From Pseudoalteromonas rubra (GTDB taxonomy: Bacteria; Pseudomonadota; Gammaproteobacteria; Enterobacterales; Alteromonadaceae): a DNA stretch of 64,000 nucleotides. Position numbers and translations under genes: made by a program. Location of the stretch: the NCBI RefSeq assembly GCF_000238295.3, contig NZ_AHCD03000026.1:248001-312000 (forward strand), in the 5' to 3' direction. Numbering within the stretch: the first letter of the stretch is position 1; every line of letters starts with the position of its first letter. The notes under the pieces were generated by a model, which saw nothing but the letters and a program-made list of their open reading frames with translations, did no database searches and was not told the origin of the DNA. This document shows, one piece after another, positions 61,871-64,000 of the stretch.

Positions 61871-62515
61871 GTGCTAAAATCCCGCATGCCGTATAACCGT
61901 GCTCAGTTTGTAACGAGTGCCCCAGATATTTCCCGTTTACCCGCCGATACCGGTATTGAAGTAGCGTTTGCTGGACGCTCCAATGCGGGAAAATCCAGTG
62001 CACTGAATGCTCTGACTGATCAGAAACTGGCACGGACCAGTAAAACGCCGGGCCGTACTCAGCTCATTAATACTTTCTCGCTGGACGAAGACAAGCGCCT
62101 GATTGACCTACCCGGTTACGGCTTTGCAAAAGTACCGCTTGAAATGAAAAAGAAATGGCAAAAATCACTGGGCGAATACCTGCAAAAACGACAGAGTTTG
62201 AAAGGTATCGTGGTGTTGATGGATATCCGTCACCCACTGAAAGACCTGGATATGGACTTGATCAACTGGGCCGCTGGTAGCGACATTCCGGTGCTGGCGC
62301 TGTTAACTAAAGCCGATAAACTCAAGCAAGGTAAGCGTAAAGCAGAGGTACTACAGGTACGCAAAGCACTGGCAGAGCTCAATGCCGATATCACCGTTCA
62401 TGCGTTTTCGTCGCTCAAAGGTCTGGGGCTCAAAGAACTAGCCTGGCAGCTGGACGACTGGTTCCTGGGGCCATACGTCAAAGAAGAAGCAGAGCAGGAT
62501 ACCCCATCGGCTTAA
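61871..62515 (+). CDS. engB: Ribosome biogenesis GTPase EngB (YihA/YsxC)
   Basis: Essential TRAFAC GTPase of 214 aa for 50S subunit assembly. G1 is AGRSNAGKSSALN, G3 DLPGYGFAK, G4 TKADK, with SKTPGRTQLIN as G2. A GTG start follows AGGAG at five bases; an ATG 15 bases later is possible but has no ribosome-binding site. It is divergent from cytochrome c4 and convergent with the DUF1285 gene. Confidence 0.95.
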   Translation: MLKSRMPYNRAQFVTSAPDISRLPADTGIEVAFAGRSNAGKSSALNALTDQKLARTSKTPGRTQLINTFSLDEDKRLIDLPGYGFAKVPLEMKKKWQKSLGEYLQKRQSLKGIVVLMDIRHPLKDLDMDLINWAAGSDIPVLALLTKADKLKQGKRKAEVLQVRKALAELNADITVHAFSSLKGLGLKELAWQLDDWFLGPYVKEEAEQDTPSA

Positions 62516-62524
62516 TAGACTCAC

Positions 62525-62547
62525 AGGCTACGTCCCTGACGTAGCCT
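62525..62547. terminator. Stem-loop between engB and the DUF1285 gene
   Basis: A 10-bp perfect stem AGGCTACGTC/GACGTAGCCT with a 3-nt loop between convergent genes; its right end overlaps the DUF1285 stop codon. There is no clear T-run. Probably a bidirectional transcript end or stabiliser. Confidence 0.5.
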
Positions 62548-63076
62548 AGCCAATCACAAATGACGTATTTGCCGACGTCAACACAAACTCGTCACCGCGA
62601 GACTGAGCCAACTCAGCCCATTGATAATAGACCGAACGACTAATGCGTGCAGACAAACCATAGTTGAGCATCAAATACGGGACTGGCTGACCCTGATAGG
62701 GTTTAAGCACCAAGGGAAACTCGCTGCAAACAGGCCATAACCGGCCCAGATTATCCTGTGCGATTAAAGTCGTCGACAAGCCCAAGGTTGGCGCCAGGTC
62801 GCAATACTGCCAGCTCACAATCACAAAGGGGCTATCAGCGACTTTTACCGGGCACGTTTCAGCGGGTGATTTGAGCAGGTACTGGCCCTTCTCATAACAC
62901 AACACACTGGCGAACAGCCTGACCAACCCTGCTCGGCTGATCGGCGCGCCGTCGTGAAACCAGCGACCTTGTGCATCAATTTCAAACGCGCCGACGCCAC
63001 ATTCATCCGCATGCCAGCGCCCGGTTGGGGCATGCTGCGTAACATAATGCTCGATCAGCGCCTCAGTCTTACTCAC
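62546..63076 (-). CDS. DUF1285 domain protein
   Basis: Protein of about 177 aa, DUF1285 family, recognised by ECGVGAFEIDAQGRWFHDGAPI, SRAGLVRLFASVL and SPAETCPVKVADSPFVIV. Soluble, function unknown. The GTG at 63076 begins VSKTEALIEHY, close to the usual family start, and overlaps the YceI gene end (GTGAGTAA). The frame stays open to 63115, inside yceI, but those codons are unlikely to be used. The pair is probably co-translated. Confidence 0.75.
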   Translation of the reverse strand: MSKTEALIEHYVTQHAPTGRWHADECGVGAFEIDAQGRWFHDGAPISRAGLVRLFASVLCYEKGQYLLKSPAETCPVKVADSPFVIVSWQYCDLAPTLGLSTTLIAQDNLGRLWPVCSEFPLVLKPYQGQPVPYLMLNYGLSARISRSVYYQWAELAQSRGDEFVLTSANTSFVIG

Positions 63077-63632
63077 TGAACACCAGGTTAAACGTGACAG
63101 GTACCGCAGTAGCAATGGTATTCAGGCCGGCAACCTTGCGCAGCGCTTCGATACCTACATCCAGACCAAAATCGCGGCTGTTGATCAGTACGGCACGCAA
63201 TGGGGTCACCTGAAGTTGCTGAGCACCTTTGTTGACCACCAAATCAACATTCAATGTCGCAACCTGGCCATGCAAAGCAAGCGTAACGGGCACTTTACGA
63301 AGGATCTGCACACCCGGCTTTAACGCTTTTAAATGCTGACTGACATTCGCCGTGATCTGCGCTTCAGGAAATTTAGCCACGTTAAACAACATTTTTTGCA
63401 TGCGCTCATTGCGAATTGGGATAAGGCTTTCAATGCTGCTCAGATCTAATCGCAGATCCAGCTCGCCAGCTTTATTAATAGAGCCTGTCAGTTGTTTAAA
63501 ATGGTGGTTTTCGGCAACACTACCCGCCTTAATTGAGGTAAAACTCACATCGCTGTGTGTTGCATCCAGTTGCCATGCCTGGGCAAACTGAGCGGACAAG
63601 CCAAGAACAGAGAAAAGAAAAGGTTTAAGCAT
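63069..63632 (-). CDS. YceI family periplasmic protein
   Basis: Protein of 187 aa with a signal peptide (about residues 1-18, ending AQA) and a YceI lipocalin-like beta barrel (WQLDATHSDVSFTSIKAGSV start). Family members bind polyisoprenoids or amphiphiles; E. coli YceI is induced at high pH. The ATG at 63632 follows AAGGA at seven bases; upstream residues in the same frame are not used. It overlaps the DUF1285 gene by about eight bases. Confidence 0.88.
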   Translation of the reverse strand: MLKPFLFSVLGLSAQFAQAWQLDATHSDVSFTSIKAGSVAENHHFKQLTGSINKAGELDLRLDLSSIESLIPIRNERMQKMLFNVAKFPEAQITANVSQHLKALKPGVQILRKVPVTLALHGQVATLNVDLVVNKGAQQLQVTPLRAVLINSRDFGLDVGIEALRKVAGLNTIATAVPVTFNLVFSE

Positions 63633-63676
63633 GACGTATTCCTTGAGAATGAAAACGCTCATATTAACTGTATATC

Positions 63677-63958
63677 TTGAACAGATGCAATGGCGGTGTC
63701 CCTAATAATGGCCTGACTTCTGGCGAGGTTATTTGCAAATTCCGGGATGAAATAAAGAAAGAAAAATCGGCTCGCACCATTCACATTGCGAGCCGTTATA
63801 GCAATCTGGGGAGAAGCTATCAATACACTGTATCTTCACTAGGAGAGATACATCATCAACAGGATGTCCTACAGGAAGAGGACGCGCGCACTGTAGCAAA
63901 TCACTTGGGGGAAATAAACCATCAAAAGCAAGTTATGCGCCAATTTGATATTTTTTAA
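63677..63958 (+). CDS. Doubtful hypothetical frame at the window edge
   Basis: A 93-codon frame with only a TTG start and no clear ribosome-binding site. It contains two similar segments, LGEIHHQQDVLQEED and LGEINHQKQVMRQ, which may point to a decayed or real repetitive peptide. No family was recognised, and it may be non-coding. The last 42 bases of the window hold nothing recognisable. Confidence 0.2.
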   Translation: MNRCNGGVPNNGLTSGEVICKFRDEIKKEKSARTIHIASRYSNLGRSYQYTVSSLGEIHHQQDVLQEEDARTVANHLGEINHQKQVMRQFDIF

Positions 63959-64000
63959 ACATCAGGCTGCGCATTTTTACCTCTGAGTTACACCAGATAC

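Noticed and set aside
1..64000. tRNA, rRNA, CRISPR array, prophage or integron
   Set aside because: No tRNA T-loop pattern, rRNA core sequence, spaced repeats, phage structural genes or integrase were seen when reading both strands.

Overview
The window reads as a chromosomal segment of a marine gammaproteobacterium of the Alteromonadales, most likely Pseudoalteromonas. This is inferred from gene content (TIGR04219 outer-membrane protein, DUF2333, DUF3016 and DUF2489 proteins, EF-P with EpmA/EpmB, an FAD L-amino-acid-oxidase-like enzyme, engB and yihI either side of a Csr-type RNA) and from moderate GC and codon use. No rRNA, tRNA, CRISPR array or prophage is visible. Most of the window is housekeeping sequence, with one mobile element and one stress-type accessory cluster.

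Layout. 0-15 kb: S9 peptidase, YgiQ radical-SAM protein, a REC-DUF3369-GGDEF-EAL regulator, envelope proteins, a small psp-like operon (PspA, PspC, membrane protein) behind a sigma-54-like promoter, dusA and galE. 15-30 kb: a beta-propeller protein, a phosphoribulokinase-family kinase, yjjX-yjjG, rnr-rlmB, a hybrid histidine kinase, a DMT transporter with a GDPD phosphodiesterase, a chemoreceptor, and the complete EF-P beta-lysylation set (epmA, efp, epmB). 30-38 kb: small proteins, an RND efflux operon (lipoprotein, adaptor, pump) and the amino-acid oxidase. 38-46 kb: a run of nine minus-strand genes (Spo0M-like protein, two lipoproteins, DUF350 protein, membrane spermidine-synthase-like enzyme, DUF2170, a second PspA, DUF4178, a small DNA-binding-like protein). 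It resembles the E. coli yjfIJKLM group and has two tandem palindromes at an internal promoter.

46.6-52 kb: groES-groEL, with a 3.2-kb group II intron inserted inside the groEL stop codon. The intron G completes TAG, and splicing would restore TAA about 30 nt before the original groEL terminator. An EBS1 loop matches the last six exon bases exactly. Domain IV carries the RT-maturase-HNH gene and also a 50-codon DUF1508/YegP-like gene. 52-60 kb: fxsA, cutA-dsbD, aroQ-accB-accC, a second EamA transporter, DUF2489, yihI and a zinc-ribbon methyltransferase. 60.3-60.6 kb: a gene-free stretch that reads on the minus strand as a CsrB/CsrC-type RNA, with nine GGA motifs and a strong terminator; its place between yihI and engB (yihA) is that of E. 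coli csrC. 60.8-64 kb: cytochrome c4, engB, a DUF1285 protein and a YceI protein.

The points most worth following are the groEL stop-codon intron and its extra DUF1508 gene, the csrC-like RNA, and the PspA/DUF350/aminopropyltransferase cluster with its paired operator. All calls come from reading the sequence; no database search was possible.
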